28,508 nt of DNA from JADHTT01 sp964633845 (GTDB lineage Bacteria > Campylobacterota > Campylobacteria > Campylobacterales > Arcobacteraceae): positions 1 through 28,508 of the forward strand of contig CAZWLA010000016.1 in the NCBI GenBank assembly GCA_964633845.1. The letters are read 5' to 3'. Under the pieces are notes generated by a model that was given only the letters and a program-made list of their open reading frames with translations, was not told the DNA's origin and made no database searches. The position numbers and the translations under genes were made by a program. Shown in pieces: positions 1-7,742 of this stretch (position 1 is the stretch's first letter; every line of letters begins with the position of its first letter).

Positions 1-1
1 A

Positions 2-409
2 AAAATATTATCTGATACTATTAAGTCGCTTGAATTAAAAATAGACAATATTAAGAATATTACTATAAGAGATTTAAAATTAAGCATTAAAAATATTAAT
101 GATATTACAATAGTAAATCTAAATAGAGATAAACAAAATATTCAAAGTGATGCCATTAGAAAACTTCAATATCAACTTGATGTAGATTTACCTGCAAAAA
201 AAATTAAATTAGAAGAGCAGATAGAAAAAGCATTATTTAGCATATCGGAACAAAACTTACAAAACTCAAAAGTAGTTGGAGATTATATTGTATATGATTA
301 TCCTATAAAACCAAAGAAAAAATTAATAGTATTAGTGGCATTTATAACAGGATTTATATTATCAATTTTTATAGCTTTCTTTTTAAATTTTATTGGAAAA
401 AAAGATTAG
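2..409 (+). CDS. Wzz/chain-length determinant family protein, C-terminal part (gene enters from the left edge)
   Basis: An open frame runs from the window edge to TAG at 407-409, leaving the last 135 residues of a longer protein. The first ~95 residues are charged, Lys/Glu/Asn/Ile-rich and predicted helical, like the periplasmic coiled-coil stalk of Wzz proteins. Near the end comes a proline-containing motif (YPIKPKKK) followed by a hydrophobic helix (LIVLVAFITGFILSIF) and a short Lys-rich cytoplasmic tail. A Pro/Lys-rich motif leading into a C-terminal membrane helix is the classic end of polysaccharide co-polymerases, which set the chain length of O-antigen or other surface polysaccharide at the inner membrane. 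The N-terminal membrane helix and the start lie outside the window. The partner polymerase is not visible, so which polysaccharide is controlled cannot be said. Confidence 0.75.
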   Translation, partial: KILSDTIKSLELKIDNIKNITIRDLKLSIKNINDITIVNLNRDKQNIQSDAIRKLQYQLDVDLPAKKIKLEEQIEKALFSISEQNLQNSKVVGDYIVYDYPIKPKKKLIVLVAFITGFILSIFIAFFLNFIGKKD

Positions 410-427
410 ACTTGTGTAATCTTTTTT
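398..427. terminator. Bidirectional intrinsic terminator between the wzz-like gene and pyrC
   Basis: An 11-bp perfect stem (398-408 with 417-427) and an 8-base loop. The outer part of the stem is an A run on the left and a T run on the right, so it gives a U-tract on either strand. It overlaps the stop of the wzz-like gene and lies 25 bases beyond the pyrC stop, so it can end both convergent transcripts. Confidence 0.75.
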
Positions 428-452
428 CTTTATATGTGATACGTAAATTTGA

Positions 453-1466
453 TTAAGACTTAATACTCCAAGCTAAAGTTTCACCTGCATACATAGGTAC
501 TACTGTTTCTCCATATGCTTCATAAGAATTTGGAACCATAAAATCTTTCTTTTCTAAAGTGATATTTTTAGATGTTGGTTTTATATTATAGATACTACAG
601 GCATTATCAGATATAAATTTTTGTAGATTATCTAAACAATTATTTTTCTCAAATAGTTCTACAAGTACTTGAAGTGCAATTGGTGATGTGAATACACCAG
701 CAGCACATCCACATGATTCTTTTGCATGTTTTGGATGTGGTGCAGAGTCACTTCCAAACATAATTTTTGGATGACCATAAAGTGCTATAGCTTGTAAGGC
801 ATCTCTGTCTTCATACCTTTTTGCAATTGGTTTACAAAATAGATGTGGTTGAAGCATACCACCAGCTACATCATCAAGTGTGATTAAAAGATGTTGTAAT
901 GTAATAGTAGCATGAAGGTTATCATATTTTTGCACTAATTCAACTGCATCTTTTGTAGTGATATGTTCCATGATAATAGTAAGCTTTGGAAAAGCAATAG
1001 CAAGCTCTTCATATACAGACATAAATTCGGATTCTCTATCCATAACAAATCCATTTGTTTCACCATGTACACAAAGTGGAATATCTAAATCACACATAGC
1101 ATTTAAAGTAGGAGCAAGAGCAACAGTATCAATAGTCTCCACTCCACCTTCAGAGTTTGTAGTGATCCCTGCAGGATAAAGTTTAAGTGCGGTTATCTCA
1201 TCTCTTACATCCTCTAAAAACTCTTTTGAATAAGGCTTAAAAAATAGTGTCATCATAGGATCAAAAGTTTTATCACTTACTGCATCCATAATTCTACTTT
1301 TGTACGCAATAACAGCTTCTTTTGTATCAACTGGCGGTACAAGATTTGGCATGATTATAGCACCTGTAAATGTATCAGATGTAAGTGGTGCGACAAGTTT
1401 TAGCATCTCATCATCCCTTAGGTGTAAGTGCATATCAAATGGTGATTTTAAAGTTATTGTATTCAT
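453..1466 (-). CDS. pyrC: Dihydroorotase, class II (PyrC)
   Basis: Converts N-carbamoyl-aspartate to dihydroorotate in pyrimidine synthesis, in the cytosol. The 337 residues have the usual class II length and all the expected metal ligands: the HxH pair H13/H15 in DMHLHLRDD, the lysine normally carboxylated at K95 (TALKLYPAG), H134 (VHGET), H168 (MEHITT) and the catalytic D240 (FGSDSAPH). The ATG at 1464-1466 is preceded by an AAAGAGA ribosome site and places the HxH motif where the family has it. A TATAAT -10 box lies about 35 bases upstream. The gene is monocistronic, convergent with the wzz-like gene and divergent from the SurA-like operon. Confidence 0.95.
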   Translation of the reverse strand: MNTITLKSPFDMHLHLRDDEMLKLVAPLTSDTFTGAIIMPNLVPPVDTKEAVIAYKSRIMDAVSDKTFDPMMTLFFKPYSKEFLEDVRDEITALKLYPAGITTNSEGGVETIDTVALAPTLNAMCDLDIPLCVHGETNGFVMDRESEFMSVYEELAIAFPKLTIIMEHITTKDAVELVQKYDNLHATITLQHLLITLDDVAGGMLQPHLFCKPIAKRYEDRDALQAIALYGHPKIMFGSDSAPHPKHAKESCGCAAGVFTSPIALQVLVELFEKNNCLDNLQKFISDNACSIYNIKPTSKNITLEKKDFMVPNSYEAYGETVVPMYAGETLAWSIKS

Positions 1467-1500
1467 ATCGTCTCTTTATATTGTAGTATCTTATTCTTGT

Positions 1501-1506
1501 ATTATA
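1501..1506 (-). promoter_or_regulatory. Putative -10 box of pyrC
   Basis: TATAAT on the minus strand, giving a start of transcription near 1494 and a leader of about 28 bases. Directly upstream is a 10-bp perfect palindrome AGATTAATCT (1509-1518), in the spacer region of this promoter, which could be an operator. No convincing -35 box is visible. Confidence 0.45.
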
Positions 1507-1535
1507 TCAGATTAATCTAACTAAATAGTAAAATA

Positions 1536-1544
1536 TGCTAAAAT
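1536..1544 (+). promoter_or_regulatory. Putative extended -10 promoter of the SurA-like/gatB/gpsA operon
   Basis: TGCTAAAAT is an extended -10 (TGn-TAAAAT) typical of epsilonproteobacterial sigma-70 promoters. It predicts a transcript start near 1551 and a leader of about 20 bases containing the AGGATAG ribosome site. A second candidate, TATAAT at 1552-1557, would leave a leader of only about 8 bases, so I prefer the first. Confidence 0.45.
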
Positions 1545-1571
1545 CTGGCTATATAATATATAGGATAGATT

Positions 1572-2393
1572 ATGAAAAAAATATTATTATCTGTGTTTAT
1601 GATAGCTTCATTAGCTACTGCTGGATTAGTAGATGCTATTGCGTTAAAAGTAAACAATGATATAGTAACACTTGTAGATATAGATAACAAAATGCAAAGT
1701 TTAAATGTAGATAAACAAACAGCAGTAAATTTAATAGTTGATGAGATGCTATACGAGCAAGAGCTTAAAAGAAATCATATAGTAGTATCAAATGATGAGA
1801 TAGAAAATCAAATAGCAAATATTGCTGCTTCTAACAATATGCCTATAGATCAATTTAAACAAGCTGTAAAGCAGCAAACAAACTATGATATATTTGAAAA
1901 TGATATTAAGAAAAAATTATTAAAGGCAAAGTTATCTAAAAAGGTAATTGCTGGAAATTTAAGAATGGCAACACAAGAAGATACAAAAATTTACTATGAA
2001 AATAATCAAAATCTTTTTTCTGTAGCTTCTAAGATAGATGTAGTAAAATATAATTCTATTGACCAAAACCTATTAATACAGGTGACTAAAAATCCAATGT
2101 TTTTTAATGAATCAATAGCAAGAGTAGAAGAGACTATAGATATGGAAAATACAGATGGAAACTTAAGATACTTATTAAATGGTATTGAAAATGGAAAATT
2201 TACAAAAATAGTACAAGGTGAAAATGGTTTCAATATGTACTTTGTAAAGACAAGAAAAGATATAACTATTTTACAATTTGAAAAAGTAAAAGATAAAATT
2301 TTCCAAATCATTATGCAAAATAGAGAAAATAAATATTTAAAAGATTATTTTAATCAATTAAGATTAACAGCAGATATAGAAGTAGTAAGATAA
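1572..2393 (+). CDS. SurA-like periplasmic chaperone with degenerate parvulin domain
   Basis: The first ~23 residues are a signal peptide: MKK, a hydrophobic core, then small residues up to VDA. Residues ~25-125 form the all-helical SurA N-terminal chaperone domain, opening with the typical ALKVNNDIVT segment (strand plus 'define/connect' helix). Residues ~145-235 sit where SurA carries a parvulin peptidyl-prolyl isomerase domain, and the last ~35 residues are a helix that would pack back on the N-terminal domain. The parvulin part lacks the usual HIL and GGxLG motifs and has no histidine at all (the only one in the protein is H69). This suggests a chaperone for outer-membrane proteins without isomerase activity. 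Such proteins (PEB4, Cj1289) are known in Campylobacter. It heads the operon, 9 bases before gatB. Exact orthology is uncertain. Confidence 0.8.
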   Translation: MKKILLSVFMIASLATAGLVDAIALKVNNDIVTLVDIDNKMQSLNVDKQTAVNLIVDEMLYEQELKRNHIVVSNDEIENQIANIAASNNMPIDQFKQAVKQQTNYDIFENDIKKKLLKAKLSKKVIAGNLRMATQEDTKIYYENNQNLFSVASKIDVVKYNSIDQNLLIQVTKNPMFFNESIARVEETIDMENTDGNLRYLLNGIENGKFTKIVQGENGFNMYFVKTRKDITILQFEKVKDKIFQIIMQNRENKYLKDYFNQLRLTADIEVVR

Positions 2394-2402
2394 AGGAAAA
2401 GA

Positions 2403-3827
2403 ATGTTTGAAACGGTAATAGGTTTAGAGGTACATGCACAATTAAATACAAAAAGTAAGTTATGGTGTGATTGTGCTACAAGTTTTGGAGCAGAAGCTAA
2501 TACAAATGTATGTCCTACATGTTTAGGTTTACCAGGTGCCTTACCTGTACTAAATAAAGAAGCTGTACATAAAGCAATTCAATTAGGAACAGCAATTAAT
2601 GCTCCAATCAATAGAAAATCAATTTTTAATAGAAAAAATTATTTTTATCCAGATTTACCTACGGGATATCAAATTTCACAGTTTGAAGTAGCTGTTGTAG
2701 ATATGGGTGAAGTTATTATTGATTTCCCTGATGGAACTTCTAAAACTATTGGTGTTACAAGAGCACATCTAGAAAATGATGCAGGTAAAAATACACATGC
2801 GGGAGATCATAGTAAAGTTGATCTAAATAGAGCTGGAACACCACTACTTGAGATAGTGTCTGAACCAGATATGAGAAGTGCCCAAGAAGCAATTTTATAT
2901 ATGAAAAAATTACACTCAATTGTAAAGTATATTGATATTTCTAATGCAAATATGCAAGAGGGATCATTTAGAGCAGATGTAAATATATCTATTAGACCCA
3001 AAGGCGATGATAAGCTTTATACTAGATGTGAGATTAAAAATATGAATAGTTTCAAGTTTATTGAAAAAGCTATTAAATATGAAGTTCAAAGACAAACTGA
3101 AGCATGGGAAGATGGTCTTTATGATCAAGAGGTTGTTCAAGAAACTAGACTTTTTGATGTAAATAGTGGTGAAACAAGATCTATGAGAGGTAAAGAGGAT
3201 GCTGCTGATTATAGGTATTTCCCAGATCCAGATCTTTTACCACTTATTGTAACAGAAGAGATGATTGAAAAGTATTCTGATATTCCTGAACTTCCAGATG
3301 CAAAAAAAGATAGATTTGTAAAGGATTTTGGTCTTAAAGAATATGATGCTGGTGTAATTTGTGCTACAAAAGAGATGGCTGCATATTTTGAAGAGATGAT
3401 GTCTTGTAGTATATCTGGAAAAGCTGCAGCTACATGGCTAACAGTAGAACTTCAAGGAAGATTTACAGAAGCACAAAGCGTTTCAAATTCTCCAGTATCT
3501 GCAAAGAAACTTGGAAGCTTGGTAAAAGCTATAGAGTCTAGTGGTATATCTGGAAAAGCTGGTAAAGAGGTGCTGGATTATCTAATGGAAAATGATGATA
3601 GTGTAGATGCAGTTATTGAAAAACTTGGACTTAAGCAAGTATCTGATGATGGAGCTATTTTGGCAATTATCGATGAAATTATTGCGGCAAATGAAGATAA
3701 AGTAGAACAATATAAAAGTGGTAAAGATAAATTATTTGGATTCTTTGTAGGTCAAACCATGAAAGCATCTAAAGGATCAGCTAATCCACAGATAGTGAAT
3801 AAATTATTAAAAGAAAGATTAGGGTAG
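2403..3827 (+). CDS. gatB: Aspartyl/glutamyl-tRNA(Asn/Gln) amidotransferase subunit B (GatB)
   Basis: GatB is the kinase and tRNA-binding subunit of the GatCAB complex. It activates Glu-tRNA(Gln) or Asp-tRNA(Asn) with ATP and amidates it using ammonia from GatA. The 474 residues span the full family length. Visible are the start signature ETVIGLEVHAQL, the zinc-site cysteines C22, C24, C37 and C40 (WCDC and CPTC), the YPDLPTGYQISQ motif, and a C-terminal YqeY-like helical tail ending in VNKLLKERL. An AAGGAAAAG ribosome site precedes the ATG. gatA and gatC are not in the window, so the complex is encoded at dispersed loci. Co-transcribed with gpsA, 5 bases downstream. Confidence 0.96.
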   Translation: MFETVIGLEVHAQLNTKSKLWCDCATSFGAEANTNVCPTCLGLPGALPVLNKEAVHKAIQLGTAINAPINRKSIFNRKNYFYPDLPTGYQISQFEVAVVDMGEVIIDFPDGTSKTIGVTRAHLENDAGKNTHAGDHSKVDLNRAGTPLLEIVSEPDMRSAQEAILYMKKLHSIVKYIDISNANMQEGSFRADVNISIRPKGDDKLYTRCEIKNMNSFKFIEKAIKYEVQRQTEAWEDGLYDQEVVQETRLFDVNSGETRSMRGKEDAADYRYFPDPDLLPLIVTEEMIEKYSDIPELPDAKKDRFVKDFGLKEYDAGVICATKEMAAYFEEMMSCSISGKAAATWLTVELQGRFTEAQSVSNSPVSAKKLGSLVKAIESSGISGKAGKEVLDYLMENDDSVDAVIEKLGLKQVSDDGAILAIIDEIIAANEDKVEQYKSGKDKLFGFFVGQTMKASKGSANPQIVNKLLKERLG

Positions 3828-3832
3828 ATTTT

Positions 3833-4723
3833 ATGAGTTCTATTTGTGTAATTGGTGCAGGAAAATGGGGACAGGCTTTACACTTTGCACTTTCACAACA
3901 TCAAGAGTGTTTTATTACAAGTAGAACAAAAAAGGATATTCATAATTTTGTAGATCTAGAAACTGCATTACAATGTGAATATCTTATTATTGCAGTTCCT
4001 GCACAATCAATTAGACAATGGTTAAGTGAAAATTTTGTATTTAATAATCAAAAAGTTCTAGTTGCAGCTAAAGGGATAGAAGCTAATACAGGAGCATTTT
4101 TACAAGATATTTATGAGCAGTTTGTGCCTCTTGAAAATCTTGGATTTATATCAGGGCCTTCATTTGCTACAGAAGTTATTAAAGGGCTTCCAACCGCACT
4201 TGTAATTAATTCTGCTTCTCAAAGTTTTTATAATGAATTTAGTAGATTATTCCCATCGTTTATAAAAACATATTATAGTGATGATGTAATTGGAGCAGAA
4301 ATAGCTGGTGCTTATAAAAATGTACTAGCAATTGCAAGTGGTATTTGTGATGGATTAGAGTTAGGACAAAATGCACGAGCAAGTTTAATATCAAGAGGAC
4401 TTGTGGAGATGGCACGTTTTGGTGAATACTTTGGTGCAAAAGAGGAAACATTTATAGGGCTTAGTGGAGCTGGTGATCTATTTTTAACTGCATCTAGTAC
4501 TTTAAGTAGGAATTTTAGGGTAGGACTAGGACTAGCTGCTGGTAAAAGTTTAGAAACTATTTTAGAAGAGCTTGGTGAAGTGGCTGAAGGTGTTAAGACA
4601 AGTGAAGCTATTTATAAACTATCAACACAAAAAAATATCTATACCCCAATAGCAAATGAAGTAAAATTTATGCTAGAAGGGAAGCATCCTAATGAGAGTT
4701 TAAAAGATTTACTTACAAGTTAG
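3833..4723 (+). CDS. gpsA: Glycerol-3-phosphate dehydrogenase [NAD(P)+] (GpsA)
   Basis: Reduces dihydroxyacetone phosphate to sn-glycerol-3-phosphate for phospholipid synthesis in the cytosol. The N-terminal Rossmann motif GAGKWG is at residues 8-13. The conserved lysines are K80 (VAAKGIE) and the catalytic K162 (AGAYKNVLAIASG), followed by NARASLISRGL and GLSGAGDL. The 296 residues are on the short side for the family, as in other Campylobacterota. It starts 5 bases after gatB, and its ribosome site (TTAGGG) lies inside the end of gatB, so translation is probably coupled. The TAG stop (4721-4723) overlaps the stop codon of the convergent chemoreceptor gene, leaving no room for a terminator between them. 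Confidence 0.95.
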   Translation: MSSICVIGAGKWGQALHFALSQHQECFITSRTKKDIHNFVDLETALQCEYLIIAVPAQSIRQWLSENFVFNNQKVLVAAKGIEANTGAFLQDIYEQFVPLENLGFISGPSFATEVIKGLPTALVINSASQSFYNEFSRLFPSFIKTYYSDDVIGAEIAGAYKNVLAIASGICDGLELGQNARASLISRGLVEMARFGEYFGAKEETFIGLSGAGDLFLTASSTLSRNFRVGLGLAAGKSLETILEELGEVAEGVKTSEAIYKLSTQKNIYTPIANEVKFMLEGKHPNESLKDLLTS

Positions 4724-6405
4724 AATGTATCCCATTCAGAGTCATCAATACTAGCTGATACTTCAATATTTGGCTTTTTTGTTTTAGAAGTTTCATTTGA
4801 TACTATTTCTGGCACCTTTTTTACCTCATTTATAGATTCTCCTCTAGATAACCTTGCTGCTCTAGTATTTTGAATATCACTAATATCTATATCATCTTTT
4901 CCCTCAAACTCTTTTTCATTTACATCATTTACCACTTCTTTTGCAATTTTATCTGTATCAATAGCTATTTGATTTGTATCTATTGCCATGGTTGCATTTG
5001 CTTGTGTTGCTTGGTCTAGTTCGCCAATAGCATTATTGATTTGGTCCATACCACTTAATTGCTCTTTAGCTGCACTTGCTACATCATCAATTAATTCTGT
5101 TGTATGTACGATATTTTTATCAAGCTCTTCGTAACCTTTAATCATATGGGAAGAGATAGTTTTACCTTCGTCTGATTTTGATTTTGCCTGCTCAACAAGT
5201 GTTTTAATATCATTTGCAGCTTTAGCAGATCTTGCCGCAAGATTTCTTACTTCACCTGCAACTACAGCAAAACCTTTTCCTGCTTCTCCTGCTGTTGCTG
5301 CTTCAACTGCAGCATTAAGTGAAAGGATATTTGTTTGAAATGCAATTTGGTCAATTGCAGTGATTGCATCAGCAATAGCTGTAGTAGAATCATTTATTTC
5401 ATCCATTGCTATAGTGGTTTTAGAAGCAAGTTCTTTTCCTGTAGTAGCACTTTGTTTGGTCTCTTGTGCCAGAGTTGCCATAGATTGTGATTTTTCTGTT
5501 GTTTGTTTAATAATTGATGTGATCTCTTCAACTGATGCTGCCGTTTCTTCTAGTGATGCAGCTTGTTGATTCATACTTGAACTCATCTGATCAACATTTT
5601 CCATAAGAGTATCAGAAAAATCATCTAAAATTAAGCCATTTTTTTTATTATTTACTAGCATCTTAGTAATCGATTCTCCCAACTCATTTACCCCAACAGC
5701 AAGTGACTTAACCTGTGCACTCATATTTGAAGTATCTACTTGTACCTTATAATTATATTCTGTATAGTTAGTTAGTGTATTTAAAATAGCTTGTACATTT
5801 TTGTAAACTTGATCTAGCATATCATTTACAACATCTTTTAATCTATTTAATTCAGGGTTATGAGAAGACTTTTTAATTCTTGATTTTAGATGACCTCTTT
5901 TTACTGCATCTGCAATTTTAGCAGTATTTTCAATTAGGGCTACATCTGACTCTAAATTTTCTTTAATTGCAAGAATGTTTTCATTAATAGCCTTTGCCAT
6001 AATACCAAGTTCATCATTTGTATTGATTTTAACTGTAGACACATCCTTCTTTTTCCTGTTAAGAAAATTGAAAAAATCAAGAAGACTAAGCTCTATTTTT
6101 AAAATATTATTTACAACACTTTTAATTCCCATAAACAGAACTAATGACATTATGATATTTAATATCACCATCATTGGAAGACCTATTTGAATATCTGCAA
6201 TAATAGATTTAATAGCTTGTGTTGATTGTGCTAGTTGAGTATTGTCCAGAGTAGATATTATTTGATTAGTTTTTATAAATTCATCTTCAATTGCACTAAC
6301 TTTTTGTACTATGTAAGCCACTAGGATCATTAGTGTGATTAAAATACCTATATTTAATCCATACATTTTTTGTTTGATTGTTAAGTTTTTTAAAAAGTTT
6401 TTCAT
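4720..6405 (-). CDS. Methyl-accepting chemotaxis protein with very short periplasmic loop and C-terminal EWDTF
   Basis: An inner-membrane chemoreceptor that controls the CheA kinase. From ATG 6405 it has 561 residues: membrane helix ~17-34, only ~40 periplasmic residues, membrane helix ~75-97, a HAMP segment (~95-145), a second HAMP-like helical stretch (~150-250) and a long coiled-coil signalling domain. The hairpin tip is the standard IAFQTNILSLNAAVEAA. The protein ends in SEWDTF, close to the WExF-type pentapeptide that tethers CheR/CheB methylation enzymes. I chose ATG 6405 because AAGGGG stands 7 bases ahead of it; a TTG 13 codons upstream lacks such a site and would add a non-helical extension. 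With so small an outer loop it may sense inside the cell or membrane, or through a partner; the ligand is unknown. Confidence 0.93.
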   Translation of the reverse strand: MKNFLKNLTIKQKMYGLNIGILITLMILVAYIVQKVSAIEDEFIKTNQIISTLDNTQLAQSTQAIKSIIADIQIGLPMMVILNIIMSLVLFMGIKSVVNNILKIELSLLDFFNFLNRKKKDVSTVKINTNDELGIMAKAINENILAIKENLESDVALIENTAKIADAVKRGHLKSRIKKSSHNPELNRLKDVVNDMLDQVYKNVQAILNTLTNYTEYNYKVQVDTSNMSAQVKSLAVGVNELGESITKMLVNNKKNGLILDDFSDTLMENVDQMSSSMNQQAASLEETAASVEEITSIIKQTTEKSQSMATLAQETKQSATTGKELASKTTIAMDEINDSTTAIADAITAIDQIAFQTNILSLNAAVEAATAGEAGKGFAVVAGEVRNLAARSAKAANDIKTLVEQAKSKSDEGKTISSHMIKGYEELDKNIVHTTELIDDVASAAKEQLSGMDQINNAIGELDQATQANATMAIDTNQIAIDTDKIAKEVVNDVNEKEFEGKDDIDISDIQNTRAARLSRGESINEVKKVPEIVSNETSKTKKPNIEVSASIDDSEWDTF

Positions 6406-6443
6406 TAGTACCCCTTGCCATTTATATGACATATATAATAACA

Positions 6444-6449
6444 ATTATA
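6444..6449 (-). promoter_or_regulatory. Putative -10 box of the chemoreceptor gene
   Basis: TATAAT on the minus strand, predicting a transcript start near 6437 and a leader of about 32 bases with the AAGGGG ribosome site. The box abuts a long perfect inverted repeat (6447-6482) that would occupy the spacer and -35 region. Confidence 0.4.
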
Positions 6450-6482
6450 ATATTAATAGTATATAAATACTATTAATATTAT
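6447..6482. repeat. Perfect 16-bp inverted repeat between ybgC and the chemoreceptor gene
   Basis: The arms at 6447-6462 and 6467-6482 (ATAATATTAATAGTAT and its exact reverse complement) are separated by 4 bases. The sequence is almost pure A/T, with one G/C pair per stem. It lies 3' of ybgC and just upstream of the chemoreceptor start. There is no U-run after the stem on the minus strand, which argues against a simple terminator for ybgC. Its position over the promoter suggests an operator, but that is inference. Confidence 0.8.
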
Positions 6483-6520
6483 AAAAAGAAAAGTATAGTG
6501 TTGCTTAAAGTCTATAGGTA

Positions 6521-6895
6521 TTAGTTATTTAACTTAAATAGTTCTACAAAAGCTTGTGGTATCTTTGAAGGTTTATGATCCTTTAGATATACAACTTTTA
6601 TTTCCATTTTAAATAAAATTTCATTATTTTGGTCTGTGATAGTTTGTACTAAAGTTAGTGACACTTTTTTTTGTTCAACTACTTGAGTCTCAATATCTAG
6701 TAGATCGGCAAATTTAGCACTTTTTATATAATCTGCTTGTAAGCTTTTGACTACAAAAAACTCATTTTCTTGATGGGGTGATAAGCTATTTTTAAAAAAT
6801 ATCTCACTTCGTGCTCTTTCACAAAAGTTTAAATAGTTTGAATGATAAACAACACCACCTGCATCTGTATCTTCGTAATAGACTCTGATTTTCAT
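6521..6895 (-). CDS. ybgC: Acyl-CoA thioesterase, YbgC/4-hydroxybenzoyl-CoA thioesterase family
   Basis: A 124-residue single hotdog-fold protein of normal length. The signature YYEDTDAGGVVYHSNYL lies at residues 6-22 and contains the catalytic aspartate (D11) and the histidine (H18). It is followed by FCERARSE, the standard continuation of the YbgC family. Family members hydrolyse short-chain or acyl-ACP-linked thioesters in the cytosol, and in many bacteria the gene lies next to tol-pal; no tol genes are present here. Its ATG lies one base after the stop of the upstream DUF5718-like gene, so the two are surely co-transcribed and translationally coupled. Confidence 0.9.
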   Translation of the reverse strand: MKIRVYYEDTDAGGVVYHSNYLNFCERARSEIFFKNSLSPHQENEFFVVKSLQADYIKSAKFADLLDIETQVVEQKKVSLTLVQTITDQNNEILFKMEIKVVYLKDHKPSKIPQAFVELFKLNN

Positions 6896-6896
6896 A

Positions 6897-7730
6897 TTAA
6901 ATAATTATTTGTTTTAAAATAGATATATTGTTTTTCTGTTCAATGTCATCACTAATCACAAACTTTTTAATATCTTCAGATGTATAGTTATTTGAGTCAT
7001 ATATAAGTACGAAACATTCATCTCCAACTTTAAGGTAGTTGTTTTCTCCAAAATCTGTATAGCTTGTAGCTCCAATAGAGATAATCATTTGACTTGGATA
7101 GTTACAATCTTTTAGATGAGAAGATAGGTCTTCAAGTGGTCCATTGTCTTGCTGCTCATTTAACTTTTTAATAATCCAATTTTTTAATTTACCATAGAAA
7201 TAGTTGTATGTAATGACTGCTGAATCTTGGCCATACATGTGTAGTTGACCATCTCTTTTGATAAATGATGCAATATGGTAAGTATCCATAATACCACCTT
7301 GCTCAAATTTATCAATAGCAATTATATGAGATGAGATACCCTTTGTTTGTTTATTCCAGTTTTTTTTCTCTGAAATTTTTTTAGCACCTTGTTTTCGTAT
7401 AGTTGCATCGTTGTATGCTGTAAAAAAGTTTGGAACTAAATCAATTACTTTAGAATCTTGATATTTTAATTCACATATTAAAGCAACTTCTGGTTCCATT
7501 TGTAGGTTGTCATCATGTCTAGGATAAACAAGAGTTTGTGAGTCAAGTGGATATGTACCTAGAAAGCCATCTGAATTTGGTAGATAAAATGGAAAAATAC
7601 CTTTGGGTGCATTCTCTTCTTCTACTTCTACATTTACAAAATCTGCTGCTTCACCAGCTTGATCTAAATGGTGTGCAAAGTTTCCTGCAATCCCAAACCC
7701 AATAAATTCTTTTAAATGACCTTTACTCAT
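6897..7730 (-). CDS. DUF5718-type protein, possibly fumarylacetoacetase-like fold
   Basis: A 277-residue soluble protein with no signal peptide or membrane helix. I recognise it as the conserved epsilonproteobacterial type annotated as DUF5718; its function is not known to me. Two stretches recall the fumarylacetoacetate hydrolase (FAH) family: MEPEVALICEL (residues 78-88), like the metal-binding E-x-E strand, and AYNDATIRK (105-113), like the family's ND-x-(T/S)-x-R segment. This suggests a divalent-metal hydrolase or decarboxylase-like fold, as inference only. It starts at ATG 7730 with an AAAGGTAG ribosome site and is transcribed from the shared divergent promoter at 7743-7772. Pairing with the YbgC thioesterase hints at a role in acyl or keto-acid metabolism. 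Confidence 0.7.
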   Translation of the reverse strand: MSKGHLKEFIGFGIAGNFAHHLDQAGEAADFVNVEVEEENAPKGIFPFYLPNSDGFLGTYPLDSQTLVYPRHDDNLQMEPEVALICELKYQDSKVIDLVPNFFTAYNDATIRKQGAKKISEKKNWNKQTKGISSHIIAIDKFEQGGIMDTYHIASFIKRDGQLHMYGQDSAVITYNYFYGKLKNWIIKKLNEQQDNGPLEDLSSHLKDCNYPSQMIISIGATSYTDFGENNYLKVGDECFVLIYDSNNYTSEDIKKFVISDDIEQKNNISILKQIII

Positions 7731-7742
7731 ATTTTCACTACC

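Noticed and set aside
958..1515. Plus-strand open frames inside pyrC
   Set aside because: They are antisense to a gene with complete active-site motifs and have no ribosome site or known domain.
2006..3001. Minus-strand open frames inside the SurA-like gene and gatB
   Set aside because: Opposite-strand shadows of well supported genes; low-complexity translations.
5360..6190. Plus-strand open frames within the chemoreceptor gene
   Set aside because: Shadows caused by the repetitive coiled-coil codons of the receptor; Ser/Val/Ile-rich nonsense translation.
6405..6444. An upstream TTG start for the chemoreceptor at 6444
   Set aside because: No ribosome site ahead of it, whereas AAGGGG stands ahead of ATG 6405; the extra residues do not fit the receptor N-terminus.
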